Positions 48,537-57,361 of a stretch of 64,000 nucleotides of DNA are shown here, one piece after another. The notes under the pieces are model-generated. The model was not told the DNA's origin and did no database searches. It saw only the letters and a program-made list of their open reading frames with translations. The DNA is from Candidatus Gastranaerophilales bacterium (GTDB lineage Bacteria > Cyanobacteriota > Vampirovibrionia > Gastranaerophilales > Gastranaerophilaceae): NCBI GenBank assembly GCA_944322725.1, contig CALUPU010000003.1:62001-126000 (forward strand), read 5' to 3'. Each line of letters begins with the position of its first letter. The stretch's first letter is position 1. Position numbers and translations under genes: made by a program.

Positions 48537-50102
48537 ATGTCTGCCCAATCGCCTACTGTTACAGGAAACCCTTTGCCGAATGTAGATACAAAACAAACAC
48601 CGATATGGCTTATTGCAATATCAATTCTTTTGCCGACATCATTTGCAATGCTTGCAACATCAGCAACTAACGTTGCAATACCATACATTGCAGGATACTT
48701 CGGTTCTACTGTTGACGAGGCAAACTGGGTTATTACAACATACATGATAGCCAATGCAATACTGATTCCGCTCACAGGCTGGCTGGAAAACTATATGGGC
48801 AGGGTACTGTTTTTAAAAGTATTTATAACAATTTTCACAATAGGGTCGCTTATTTGCGCAATGGCGTCCAGTCTGAATATGCTGGTTGTAGGCAGGCTTA
48901 TACAGGGTATCGGAGGCGGTCCTATGATGCCTATTTCTCAAGCAATCCTTATTGCCAGTTTTCCTTACAATAAAAGAGGTCAGGCAATGGCACTGTTTGG
49001 TCTTGCAGTAATGGTATTTTCTATTATGGGACCGACTTTCGGCGGTTTCATTGTTGACAATTCCGCATGGCAGTGGATTTACCTTGCCAATATTCCTGTC
49101 GGAATATTCTCAGTTGTTCTCGTACACTGCAATATTGCAGAATTAAAAAACAGAATCAAACCTGATAAAGTGGATTTTGTTGGATTTGGTTTTCTTGTGT
49201 TATGGCTTTTGACAATGCAGATTGTATTGGATAAAGGGCAGCAGTATAACTGGTTTGACTGCACCTGGATTGCCTGGCTTGCAGGTATATCCTTATTTTC
49301 ATTTATATTTTTTATAGTATGGGAACTGGAATACCACAGCCCTATTGTTAACTTAAGGGTATTCAAAGATAAAAACTTTTTTATTGGTACTGTGCTTGGT
49401 TCTTCCGTCAATATGATTATCTATGTAACGATTGTACTGCTGCCGAGTTTTTTACAAAGTCTTATGGGGTATAACGCAATGCTCAGCGGTCTTTCGCTTG
49501 CGCCGAGGGTATTTTCCTGTATTGTAATGCTAATGTTGATAGGTCCTATGGTCGAATTCCTTGATAACAGGATACTTATCGCTTCAGGATTCTTTTTCCT
49601 CGGTTTATCAACAATAATGTATGCAAATTTAAATCTCTCAATATCCTTCAATTACGTAGTTATACCCAACATACTTATGGGTATAGGGGTTATTCTTGTA
49701 TTTATTCCTGTGTCAGGACTGGTTTTAGGGACACTGCCAAAGACAGAATTGTCTAACGGTGCAGGGCTTCATAGCCTTTGTAAGTGTGTTATGACAGCGT
49801 TTGTTGTATCAATGTCATCCACACTCGTTGCACGATTATCACAGGTTCATCAAACATATCTTGTCAGAAACCTATCGAACTTCAACCTTATATTCCAGCA
49901 AAAAATACACGCTCTAACAGGACATTTTATTTATCATGCTTCTAATATAGCCAATCACAAGGCCGGAGCACTTTTATACAAGCAACTTCTTGCCCAGTCC
50001 AAGCTTATGGCTTATGTAGACGTATTTGAAATGTTTGCATTAATTGCATTTATATTAATACCGTTCGGCTTTTTATTACAAGTACCGAAAAAAGCCGACT
50101 AA
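48537..50102 (+). CDS. emrB: EmrB-type MFS drug transporter (DHA2, 14 segments)
   Basis: 521 residues with about 14 membrane segments. DHA2 features: TNVAIPYIAGYFGST near the start, GRLIQGIGGG, PTFGGFIVDN followed by WQWIYLANIPVGI. A proton-driven exporter of hydrophobic compounds, working with EmrA and the TolC-like protein of the same locus. The ribosome-binding site GGAGG lies in the end of emrA. A hairpin terminator follows. Confidence 0.93.
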   Translation: MSAQSPTVTGNPLPNVDTKQTPIWLIAISILLPTSFAMLATSATNVAIPYIAGYFGSTVDEANWVITTYMIANAILIPLTGWLENYMGRVLFLKVFITIFTIGSLICAMASSLNMLVVGRLIQGIGGGPMMPISQAILIASFPYNKRGQAMALFGLAVMVFSIMGPTFGGFIVDNSAWQWIYLANIPVGIFSVVLVHCNIAELKNRIKPDKVDFVGFGFLVLWLLTMQIVLDKGQQYNWFDCTWIAWLAGISLFSFIFFIVWELEYHSPIVNLRVFKDKNFFIGTVLGSSVNMIIYVTIVLLPSFLQSLMGYNAMLSGLSLAPRVFSCIVMLMLIGPMVEFLDNRILIASGFFFLGLSTIMYANLNLSISFNYVVIPNILMGIGVILVFIPVSGLVLGTLPKTELSNGAGLHSLCKCVMTAFVVSMSSTLVARLSQVHQTYLVRNLSNFNLIFQQKIHALTGHFIYHASNIANHKAGALLYKQLLAQSKLMAYVDVFEMFALIAFILIPFGFLLQVPKKAD

Positions 50103-50114
50103 TAATAAAATCAA

Positions 50115-50145
50115 AAAGCACCTGCATAAATACAGGTGCTTTCAT
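50115..50145 (+). terminator. Rho-independent terminator
   Basis: AAAGCACCTG and CAGGTGCTTT form a 10-bp stem with an 8-base loop after emrB; the T-tract is short. Confidence 0.75.
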
Positions 50146-50182
50146 ATCGGTTGCGATACATTTCAGGGTAATTATTTAAGAT

Positions 50183-50722
50183 TTAATAATTAGTTTGAGT
50201 CATAAAGAAATATGCTTTAGGATGTTTGCACACAGGACACATTTCAACTGATTTAGCACCTCTGTGTCTGAATCCGCAGTTTGCACATTCCCACTCAACA
50301 TCTTCTTCTTTTTCAAAAACTTTTCCGTTTTTAACATTTTCAAGAAGTTTTTTGTATCTTTCTTCGTGATGTTTTTCAATTTCCGCAACTTTTTTAAACA
50401 AAAAGGCAATATCATTAAAGCCTTCTTCTTCTGCTTCTTTTGCAAATTGAGCATACATTTCAGTCCACTCATAGTTTTCGCCGTTTGCCGCATCTTCCAG
50501 ATTTGTCATTGTATCGGCGATTTGACCGTTATGGAGAAGTTTGAACCACAATTTCGCATGTTCTTTTTCATTGTCTGCTGTTGCTTCAAAAATTTTAGAA
50601 ATCTGCACGTAACCTTCCTTTTTAGCCTGCGAGGCATAATATGTGTACTTGTTACGAGCCTGGGATTCTCCTGCAAACGCTTCCATTAAGTTCTTTTCTG
50701 TTTTAGAACCTTTTAATTCCAT
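50183..50722 (-). CDS. rbr: Rubrerythrin
   Basis: 179 residues from ATG 50722 (AAAGGAG at good spacing). The ferritin-like diiron domain has [25 protein letters not shown] and [13 protein letters not shown]-terminal rubredoxin domain has [10 protein letters not shown] and CPVCKHPK. It reduces hydrogen peroxide to water in anaerobes, taking electrons from rubredoxin. It is the last gene of the operon with rubredoxin and a PerR-like regulator. Confidence 0.96.
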   Translation of the reverse strand: MELKGSKTEKNLMEAFAGESQARNKYTYYASQAKKEGYVQISKIFEATADNEKEHAKLWFKLLHNGQIADTMTNLEDAANGENYEWTEMYAQFAKEAEEEGFNDIAFLFKKVAEIEKHHEERYKKLLENVKNGKVFEKEEDVEWECANCGFRHRGAKSVEMCPVCKHPKAYFFMTQTNY

Positions 50723-50746
50723 AATCACTCCTTTTGCTGCTTTTTA

Positions 50747-50884
50747 TTATTCTTCAGAAAAATCTTCTTTTCCTACACCGCACAACGGGCAAGTATAATC
50801 TTCAGCTAAATCTTCAAATGCTACATTGCCGTTTTCTGCCGGATCATATACATAACCGCATACATTACATACAAATTTTTTCAT
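50747..50884 (-). CDS. Rubredoxin (short gene)
   Basis: 45 residues. Two iron-binding pairs, CNVCGY and CPLCGV, with YVYDPAENG between them; the protein is 8-10 residues shorter than common rubredoxins, lacking part of the middle loop. AGGAGAG lies 8 bases upstream of the ATG. It sits between the rubrerythrin and regulator genes (gaps of 24 and 20 bases). It is the likely electron donor to rubrerythrin. Confidence 0.93.
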   Translation of the reverse strand: MKKFVCNVCGYVYDPAENGNVAFEDLAEDYTCPLCGVGKEDFSEE

Positions 50885-50904
50885 CTTATTCTCTCCTTTG
50901 TTTA

Positions 50905-51360
50905 CTATTTACCATCGTGCTTGTTTAAGCATTTTTTGCAGATACCTCTAATCTGCAAATTGTAATCTTTTATTTGTCCGAAAGCCTCTGCGCTTTTAGG
51001 AAGAGTCAATTCTTCGCCTTCTTCAAAAAAGATATCATAGACTTCATTACATTTCGTACACAGAAAATGATAATGAGGTCTCAAATCCGCATCAAATCGG
51101 GCTTTTGGCAGCAAATTATCCACTCTTATTATCATATTTAATTCTTCTAAAGATGCAAGTGTACGATATACCGTATCTACAGAGACATTAGGCATTTTTG
51201 ACTTTACTGCCTCATATACTGTCTCTGCATCAGGATGAGCACAGGACTTAGCAACCTCTTTAAATATTTCAATTCTCTGAGGAGTAACTCTCATGCCGTG
51301 CAGCCTGCAGGCTTCTTTTAATTTTTCTATTTTTTCGTCTATAAGTATCTCTGTATTCAT
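50905..51360 (-). CDS. perR: Fur-family regulator, PerR-like
   Basis: 151 residues from ATG 51360 (AAGGA with 6-base spacing); ATG 51366 is too close to the ribosome-binding site. DNA-binding part: [15 protein letters not shown], and [12 protein letters not shown]. Metal sites: HYHFLCTKC with the regulatory His pair, and a second Cys pair CKKC (structural zinc with CTKC). Co-transcription with rubredoxin and rubrerythrin argues for peroxide sensing rather than iron control. The key Asp/His that separates PerR from Fur was not verified by alignment. Confidence 0.85.
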   Translation of the reverse strand: MNTEILIDEKIEKLKEACRLHGMRVTPQRIEIFKEVAKSCAHPDAETVYEAVKSKMPNVSVDTVYRTLASLEELNMIIRVDNLLPKARFDADLRPHYHFLCTKCNEVYDIFFEEGEELTLPKSAEAFGQIKDYNLQIRGICKKCLNKHDGK

Positions 51361-51371
51361 ATTCATTCCTT

Positions 51372-51390
51372 AATAAGAATGGTTACTATT
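51372..51390. promoter_or_regulatory. Candidate PerR/Fur operator
   Basis: AATAAGAATGGTTACTATT is an imperfect inverted repeat 12 bases upstream of the perR start. It is AT-rich and 19 bases long like Fur/Per boxes, but symmetry is only partial. Confidence 0.3.
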
Positions 51391-51435
51391 TAAGTTTAGC
51401 AAAAATTTTTTTACTTTGCAAGTCATTAAAATATT

Positions 51436-52716
51436 TTACAAATCTACAACAACTGTAAAATTATCAATACATACTTCCTGAAGCAAAGCAATATATGCGT
51501 TGTAATAAATACCTATAGCGTCAATATATTCGTTTAAAAGTTCCTGATGAGCGTGTTCAACAACAAGAAGACCTGTCAATGTCGTTTTGCCTTTTTTATA
51601 TCTTTGCTTGGACAGTTTAAGAATTTTATTTGATTCATCAAGTATATCTTTATAGTGAGACACATTTTCCTGTGCGATAACAAATTTATCATGGTTCGTG
51701 TGAATTATATTTTTTGTAATATTAACTATTGAATTATATTCAAGCTGAGCTTTTTCATATTCGAGTTTTGCGTTTTTTATCTCCGGAGAGTAATTATAAA
51801 GTGCGGGAATATCAAGACCTGCACCGACAAAAGCACCTGCTGTACCATCATGAGCAAAAGCATAACCGCCTGATAAATATACATCAGGAACTCTTTGTCT
51901 GACAGCCACTGAGATATCACGTTTTGCTTTCAGAATCTTTGCCTCTGCCATTTTTATATCATATCTGTTTTTAAAAGCAGCAGATTCCAATTCTGTGTAA
52001 TCAGGCAGCTGAAGCTGTGATACAAAAATCTGATCAAAAAGAGAATCCTCTTGAGAATCATAGAGTGTGAGATTGTTTTCAAGATTCAACACTCGGTTAA
52101 AGTTATACTGCGCTGTTCTTACATTTGCTTTAGCTTTGTTTATTTGTATAAGCTGTTTTTTCAGCCTCATATCAGCCTGTAGAACATCTATCTCGTAGTT
52201 TTCAGATTTTTTCTTGTTTTTTGCTATCTCAAGCATATCCTCAAGCAAAACTTTTCTGTCTTCCATAATCTTAAGATTGGATTTAGCAAGCAAAAGATTA
52301 AAATATGCCGTTCTTACTCGCAATTTTAGCTTAAACTCGTAATCTTTAATTTTATTTTCCGTATATTGAAGACCTGCCTGAGCAGCTTTTTTTCTAACCC
52401 CGCGCTTTGTTATTTCAACAGGCAGAGAAATACCTATCTGGCTGGAATTGCCTCTTGCAATAGGTCCCATAAGCAGGTTCGATTGGATTTGAGGATTTTT
52501 CAGTGCATTTGCTTTTTTAATATCATTTTGAGAAATACCGAGATTTTTTCTCTGTTCCTGCAGTTCAATATTTCCTTCAAGCGCCATATCCATAGCCTGT
52601 CTCAAAGATACTTTATACTTGTCTTCATCAGAGTGAGCAAGTTCTTTTGAAGCTGCCCCGAATACGTTCAAACAGGAACAAAACATTATTAAAGCTATTA
52701 GTAAAAACCTTTTCAT
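51436..52716 (-). CDS. TolC-family outer membrane efflux protein 2
   Basis: 426 residues. The signal peptide ends near residue 20 (LLIALIMFCSCLNVFGA). Two helical-hairpin halves are present: SLRQAMDMALEGNIEL (OEP family start), ANALKNPQIQSNL, LPVEITKRGVRKKAAQ, and the second-half ESAAFKNRYDIKMAEAKI. ITKRG and the DIPALYNYSPEI region resemble the CzcC/CusC metal-efflux type more than OprM. No inner membrane pump gene is adjacent. A 24-bp perfect palindrome touches its start codon. Confidence 0.88.
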   Translation of the reverse strand: MKRFLLIALIMFCSCLNVFGAASKELAHSDEDKYKVSLRQAMDMALEGNIELQEQRKNLGISQNDIKKANALKNPQIQSNLLMGPIARGNSSQIGISLPVEITKRGVRKKAAQAGLQYTENKIKDYEFKLKLRVRTAYFNLLLAKSNLKIMEDRKVLLEDMLEIAKNKKKSENYEIDVLQADMRLKKQLIQINKAKANVRTAQYNFNRVLNLENNLTLYDSQEDSLFDQIFVSQLQLPDYTELESAAFKNRYDIKMAEAKILKAKRDISVAVRQRVPDVYLSGGYAFAHDGTAGAFVGAGLDIPALYNYSPEIKNAKLEYEKAQLEYNSIVNITKNIIHTNHDKFVIAQENVSHYKDILDESNKILKLSKQRYKKGKTTLTGLLVVEHAHQELLNEYIDAIGIYYNAYIALLQEVCIDNFTVVVDL

Positions 52717-52718
52717 AC

Positions 52719-52742
52719 AATATTTATTTTAAAATAAATATT
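52719..52742. promoter_or_regulatory. 24-bp perfect AT-only palindrome before the TolC-like gene
   Basis: AATATTTATTTT followed directly by its reverse complement, with no spacer, 2 bases upstream of the ATG at 52716. It covers the place where a ribosome-binding site would be. It may be an operator or an mRNA hairpin. Confidence 0.6.
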
Positions 52743-52759
52743 ATTCCTGACAAACTTTT

Positions 52760-52790
52760 TTGACTTAAATTGTTAAAAATAGTGTATTAT
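52760..52790 (+). promoter_or_regulatory. Promoter of the iron alcohol dehydrogenase gene
   Basis: TTGACT (52760-52765) and TATTAT (52785-52790) with a 19-base spacer, about 35 bases before the start codon. Confidence 0.45.
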
Positions 52791-52828
52791 AGATTATGTA
52801 AAAGGATAGAAAAGAAAGGATGTTTGAT

Positions 52829-54040
52829 ATGTGGGAAAAAGACATGAATATTAACCAAATCCAGGAAATCAGAGTTAAAACAAATGTTTTCTTCGGAGCA
52901 GGGGCCATTACAAAAATAGAAGATATCGCAAAAGAACTTAAGGGCAAAGGCATTGATAAAGTTATTGTAATATCCGGAAAGGGTGCTTATAAAATAACCG
53001 GAGCGTGGGATTATGTAGAAAAAGCTTTGAATAATAACGGAATCGGATACATTAACTATGCAAAAGTTACACCTAACCCGACAACAGCTGCAATAGACGA
53101 AGCTGCAGCAATGGCAAAAGAATTCGGTGCAAAAGCTGTAATAGCAATAGGCGGAGGTTCTCCAATCGATACAGGTAAAAGCGTGGCAATATTGATGGAA
53201 TACCCTGATAAAAATGCAGAAGAATTATATGAACTAAAATTTGCACCTGAAAAAGCGGCTCCGATAGTAGCAATAAACCTGACTCACGGTACAGGCACGG
53301 AAGTTAACAGGTTTGCAGTTGCAACATTACTTGAAAAAAACTTTAAACCCGCAATTGCCTATGATTGCATATACCCGTCTTATTCAATAGATGACCCTCA
53401 ATTGATGACAAAACTGTCTAAGAATCAGACGTTATACACATCAATTGATGCGGTAAACCACGTTATAGAAGCAGCTACATCTAAAGTCGCATCTCCTTTT
53501 GCCATAACTCTTGCCAAAGAAACTATAAGACTTGTTGCAAAATATCTTCCCAAAGCCGCTGCTGATTTAGAAAATCCCGAATGGCGATATTACCTTCTTT
53601 ATGCTTCACTTCTGGGCGGTACAGGATTTGACAATGGCTTGCTTCATTACACACACGCACTCGAACATCCGCTCAGTGCAATAAAACCGGAATTGTCACA
53701 CGGTCTCGGTCTGGCAATGCTTCTGCCTGCCGTAATTAAAGCGATTTATCCGCAAAAAGCAGCAACATTGGCTGACATACTTGAGCCTATTGCACCCGGA
53801 CTTAACGGAACGCCTGATGAAGCAGAAAAAGCAGCAAAGCTTGTTGAAAATTGGCTTTGCGATGTAGGAGTTACACAAAAGCTTAAAGATGACGGATTTA
53901 GTGAGGCTGATGTTGATAAGCTGGTTGACCTTTGCTTTACAACACCATCTCTTGACGGATTGCTAAGCATTGCACCTAATGAAGCAACAAAACAACGTGT
54001 AAGGCAAATATATGAAGAGTCAATGAAACCGTATAACTAA
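52829..54040 (+). CDS. Iron-containing alcohol dehydrogenase
   Basis: 403 residues from ATG 52829 (AAAGG with 9-base spacing); ATG 52820 directly abuts the ribosome-binding site. NAD-binding GGGSPIDTGKSVA; metal ligands in SIDAVNHVIEA (Asp and His), LLHYTHALEHPLSA and LSHGLGLAM. The N-terminal VFFGAGAITKI is typical of the group III Fe-ADH family (butanol/propanediol-type oxidoreductases). It probably regenerates NAD(P)+ by reducing aldehydes during fermentation. A terminator follows. Confidence 0.93.
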   Translation: MWEKDMNINQIQEIRVKTNVFFGAGAITKIEDIAKELKGKGIDKVIVISGKGAYKITGAWDYVEKALNNNGIGYINYAKVTPNPTTAAIDEAAAMAKEFGAKAVIAIGGGSPIDTGKSVAILMEYPDKNAEELYELKFAPEKAAPIVAINLTHGTGTEVNRFAVATLLEKNFKPAIAYDCIYPSYSIDDPQLMTKLSKNQTLYTSIDAVNHVIEAATSKVASPFAITLAKETIRLVAKYLPKAAADLENPEWRYYLLYASLLGGTGFDNGLLHYTHALEHPLSAIKPELSHGLGLAMLLPAVIKAIYPQKAATLADILEPIAPGLNGTPDEAEKAAKLVENWLCDVGVTQKLKDDGFSEADVDKLVDLCFTTPSLDGLLSIAPNEATKQRVRQIYEESMKPYN

Positions 54041-54056
54041 ATAATTACAGATTTGC

Positions 54057-54086
54057 AAAAGACCGTTCATTACAGAGCGGTCTTTT
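54057..54086 (+). terminator. Rho-independent terminator
   Basis: AAAAGACCG and CGGTCTTTT arms with a 12-base loop after the alcohol dehydrogenase gene. Confidence 0.8.
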
Positions 54087-54136
54087 ATTGTAAAATATGT
54101 TATAATTTGTACGGAAATGACAGATTGGAGATTAAT

Positions 54137-54637
54137 ATGGAATACAAAGGCAAAGCATTTAAATTCGGTGATAACATTTCAACAGACCATATTGCTCCGG
54201 GAAGGTTATTCCATCTGCGTTCTGATTTGAACGAATTTGCAAAGCACGTACTTGAAGATGCTGACGAAACTTTTGCCTCTACCATGAAAAAAGGTGATTT
54301 TGTTGTTGCAGGCAATAATTTCGGTCTCGGCTCATCAAGAGAACATGCTCCTCAGATTATAAAAATTGCAGGTGTAAGCGCTGTACTTGCAAAATCTTTT
54401 GCAAGAATTTTTTACAGAAATGCCATAAATATAGGTCTTCTGTTGATTGAATGTGACACAGATAAAATCAACGCAGGAGATGAACTCGAAGTTGACATAA
54501 AAAAAGGTGTGGTCAAAAATCTTTCCCAAAATACAGAAATTAAATTTGCACCACTGCCGGATGTGATGATAAAGCTTTTACACGACGGCGGGTTAATAGA
54601 GCATTTGAAAAAACACGGCGACTTTGATTTAGTTTAA
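54137..54637 (+). CDS. leuD: 3-isopropylmalate dehydratase small subunit (LeuD-type)
   Basis: 166 residues from ATG 54137 (TTGGAG, 7-base spacing). The aconitase swivel domain is recognised from FGDNISTDHIAPGR, GNNFGLGSSREHAP and FARIFYRNAINIGL. It is the short archaeal/cyanobacterial-type subunit, which may equally serve homoaconitase or dimethylmalate dehydratase. It needs a LeuC-type Fe-S large subunit, which is not in this window. It converges with a 9-base overlap on the thioesterase gene. Confidence 0.9.
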   Translation: MEYKGKAFKFGDNISTDHIAPGRLFHLRSDLNEFAKHVLEDADETFASTMKKGDFVVAGNNFGLGSSREHAPQIIKIAGVSAVLAKSFARIFYRNAINIGLLLIECDTDKINAGDELEVDIKKGVVKNLSQNTEIKFAPLPDVMIKLLHDGGLIEHLKKHGDFDLV

Positions 54638-55051
54638 AGCAGCCTCTTTACTTTTGCATGCATTTATAATGCATTCCGGCAAACGTCTGAACATTTTATT
54701 TGTCTTTGTATCAACCGCTACACATGTAACTGTTCCGACTATGTTTATTACACCGGTTTCTTTATTCTTTAATGTCTGCTTGAACACAATTGCACTCGGT
54801 CGGAGTTCTGCAATTTCCGTATCCAGCAGAAGATTATCATCCAGTTTTGCCGAAACTTTGTATTTAATATTCAATTCGACAACAGGCAGCAAACAGCCGT
54901 CTTCCTGCATCTGTTTTAAGTCAAGCCCCATAACTTTATCCGTAAACTCTATACGGCCTGCTTCCAACCAGCGCAGATAAGCACCGTGCCAAACAACACC
55001 ATACGCATCGGTATCTGCATAATAAACTCTTATTTCATCAGTATGTATCAT
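54629..55051 (-). CDS. Acyl-CoA thioesterase, YbgC/4HBT hot-dog family
   Basis: 140 residues from ATG 55051 (AGGAG, 5-base spacing); an upstream in-frame ATG at 55063 lacks a ribosome-binding site. The catalytic region YYADTDAYGVVWHGAYLRWL contains the family's DxDxxGxVxHxxY pattern with the active-site Asp. It hydrolyses acyl-CoA thioesters; the cyanobacterial homologue acts on 1,4-dihydroxy-2-naphthoyl-CoA, so substrate is open. It lies 18 bases downstream of the TPR gene on the same strand. Confidence 0.88.
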   Translation of the reverse strand: MIHTDEIRVYYADTDAYGVVWHGAYLRWLEAGRIEFTDKVMGLDLKQMQEDGCLLPVVELNIKYKVSAKLDDNLLLDTEIAELRPSAIVFKQTLKNKETGVINIVGTVTCVAVDTKTNKMFRRLPECIINACKSKEAALN

Positions 55052-55069
55052 ATAACTCCTCAAAAATAG

Positions 55070-56668
55070 TTATGAATCAAACAGCCCTTGTATTTTATCG
55101 GTTATTTCCTGAGGGTCAAGTTCATTTGTTACGTTATTCAAATCCATTGCAATCTGATAAAGTTTTGCCGCCTCAACCTTATCTCCCTTAATAGCTACGG
55201 AACGACCAAGATTGTAATGAGCAAGTGCATAATTCGGGTTGTATTTTATAGCCTTTTCAAATAATTCTGCAGCCTGCTGAACCCTGCCCAAATCATCAAG
55301 ATAAATTACTCCGAGATTGTTATATGCAATATCATAAGTCGGGTCATATTTTATTGACAGTTCATACTCTTTAATAGCTTCGTCTATATCTCCTTTACCC
55401 CAGTGGAGAAATCCGAGATTACAGTGTATTTTTGCATTTGCCGGGTCAAGTTCAAGCGCCCTTCTGTATACGGTAAGAGCATTGTTGTATTCCTGTTTGT
55501 CATAAAATGCACTGCCAAGATTTATGAATATATCAATATCAGTAGGTGTCAAAAGATATGCACTTTGATAAGCACTGATTGCAGCATCTGCGTTTTTTTC
55601 GGATTCTTGAAAAACATAGCCGAGAGTCTGCGCAATAATACTCGTCCATTCGGGTTTGGGATTAAGAGTAATCGCATTTTGATAATATGAAATTGCAATC
55701 TTCGGCTCACCTTTGAGATATAAAATATTTGCCAGATTACTATGGTATTCTGCGGCATTAGGCTGTATTTCTATAAGCTTTTGATAAGATTCGACAGCAC
55801 TGTCCAAATCTCCGAGTTCTTCATATACAGAACACAAAGAACGATAAGCAGTAATATTCAGGCTGTCAAGTATAATAGCCATTTTGTATTCAAGAATTGC
55901 ATCCTCATATCTGCCCATTGCCCTGTAAATATCTCCAAGCAGGCAGTAAAGAAGAATAAAGCCGGGTGCTTTTTCCAGCGCTTCACGATAAATATCAACA
56001 GCCTCGTTAATACCGTTTCTTGCAACCATAATCCAGCCGCGCATAAGTATCGGAATAAACTGCATATAAGATATAACTTTAAAAACACTTTTTATTGCAT
56101 GTTTGTCAAACGGCAGTGTTAAAACAGAGAGTATAAACTCTTTTTGTCTTAAAAGAGTGATTTTAAAATTCCTGACAGACATTACCCTGTAAAGGTTATA
56201 CCTCAGGAAATGTGCTCTTGAAGAAGAAAAAGGCTTTAATTTTATCGCTTTTTGGGCATAGTCCATTGCATCAGGAAAATGAGCCTTTTTAGTATGACAG
56301 CAGGCAAGCATATAATACGCCTGTGCATTTTTATTATTTTTTTCTATTGCAAGATTAAAATAATTAATCGCACGGTCAATTTCATTCTTATAATAAAACG
56401 CCATACCGATTTTAAAATATATTTCCGCAGAGTCAATATAAGATTCCAGTGCACGCTGATACTCCGTAATCGCCTCATCAATATACTGGCGTGCCTGATG
56501 TATGTCAAGGTGCCATTCTATATACAAATCTCCGAGTTTTACGTGGAGTTCGGCATTTGTAGGGTCTTTGGCAAGTTCAATCTGGCAGGTTTCGATAGCC
56601 CTTTGCAGATTGTTATTTGACCTTAACTCTTTTTTTTGTCTTTCTCTGTGTTGTAATATTCTAAACAT
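55070..56668 (-). CDS. TPR-repeat protein 2
   Basis: 532 residues, paralogue of the TPR protein at 36500-38173. N-terminal repeats (AIETCQIELAKDPTNAELHV) precede a central non-TPR hydrophobic segment (about 185-210, FKVISYMQFIPILMRGWIMV). C-terminal repeats include the lengthened unit PEWTSIIAQTLGYVFQESEK and AYNNLGVIYLDDLG, as in the paralogue. TATAAA lies 6 bases before the ATG with no Shine-Dalgarno, a leaderless arrangement. Function unknown. Confidence 0.88.
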   Translation of the reverse strand: MFRILQHRERQKKELRSNNNLQRAIETCQIELAKDPTNAELHVKLGDLYIEWHLDIHQARQYIDEAITEYQRALESYIDSAEIYFKIGMAFYYKNEIDRAINYFNLAIEKNNKNAQAYYMLACCHTKKAHFPDAMDYAQKAIKLKPFSSSRAHFLRYNLYRVMSVRNFKITLLRQKEFILSVLTLPFDKHAIKSVFKVISYMQFIPILMRGWIMVARNGINEAVDIYREALEKAPGFILLYCLLGDIYRAMGRYEDAILEYKMAIILDSLNITAYRSLCSVYEELGDLDSAVESYQKLIEIQPNAAEYHSNLANILYLKGEPKIAISYYQNAITLNPKPEWTSIIAQTLGYVFQESEKNADAAISAYQSAYLLTPTDIDIFINLGSAFYDKQEYNNALTVYRRALELDPANAKIHCNLGFLHWGKGDIDEAIKEYELSIKYDPTYDIAYNNLGVIYLDDLGRVQQAAELFEKAIKYNPNYALAHYNLGRSVAIKGDKVEAAKLYQIAMDLNNVTNELDPQEITDKIQGLFDS

Positions 56669-56742
56669 GTTTATTTTATATACTTCATTCTACTTTAATA
56701 TTAAAATACTTAGCCGTTTTTTGCAAACTCGCATATTCTTTT

Positions 56743-57360
56743 TTACATAGTTGTTTTATTCTGTGTTTTTTCTAGCCCGAAACACTTTTGAATTATTTTG
56801 TCGCGTTCTTTTTCATCTATTTTCATAAATTCAAGAACATATTCATTGGGTTTATAAAAATTTTTCTTAAGTATTATCCCTTCAGCTTTTATCATCGGCT
56901 CATAAGCAGAAAGTCTAAGCTGCACCCTGTAATTTTGTGAAGCTTTCAAAGGATAGTCAGTGATAAATCTGACACCGCCGCCGCCGATATCAACGGATTC
57001 TGTTTTCAAGTTGCCGTCTTCTTTTTCAAGGAAAAAGTCAGTAATATAAGGCATTCGAAGGTATTTTCTTCTTTGTATTACCTGATGCTGTTCGTTAAAT
57101 TCTATTATAAATTTACCGTCAAAAGGTGAATCATACACAATAGAATCAATAATCATTATACCCGTAAACGTGTATATAAAAACTTTTATCTCTGTTCCCT
57201 CTCTCAGGTAAGGAGCAAATTCTCTTTTTGAATCCGGAAAAGAAAGAGTAAGTCTGTCCGAATCGGGTTCAAGGATATAAGTATCAAGAATGTTTCTCTT
57301 ACTTCCTGTTTCAAATTCAATTTGTACTTTCAGCCCTCTTTTTATTGGATTCAATGCCAT
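56743..57360 (-). CDS. PilZ-domain protein (c-di-GMP receptor candidate)
   Basis: 205 residues from ATG 57360, which overlaps the upstream peptidase stop region; GGAAGGA lies about 10 bases upstream. N-terminal YcgR-like beta domain (1-100), then the PilZ domain from about 105. The nucleotide-binding arginines are in QRRKYLRMP. The second motif, normally (D/N)xSxxG, reads DIGGGG, with Gly in place of Ser. c-di-GMP binding is likely but may be weakened. Members of this family control motility or surface polysaccharide; no cyclase is in the window. Confidence 0.87.
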   Translation of the reverse strand: MALNPIKRGLKVQIEFETGSKRNILDTYILEPDSDRLTLSFPDSKREFAPYLREGTEIKVFIYTFTGIMIIDSIVYDSPFDGKFIIEFNEQHQVIQRRKYLRMPYITDFFLEKEDGNLKTESVDIGGGGVRFITDYPLKASQNYRVQLRLSAYEPMIKAEGIILKKNFYKPNEYVLEFMKIDEKERDKIIQKCFGLEKTQNKTTM

Positions 57361-57361
57361 A

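Noticed and set aside
54053-54136. Extended N-terminus of the LeuD-like protein
   Set aside because: It would translate through the terminator hairpin of the upstream gene; TTGGAG clearly marks ATG 54137.
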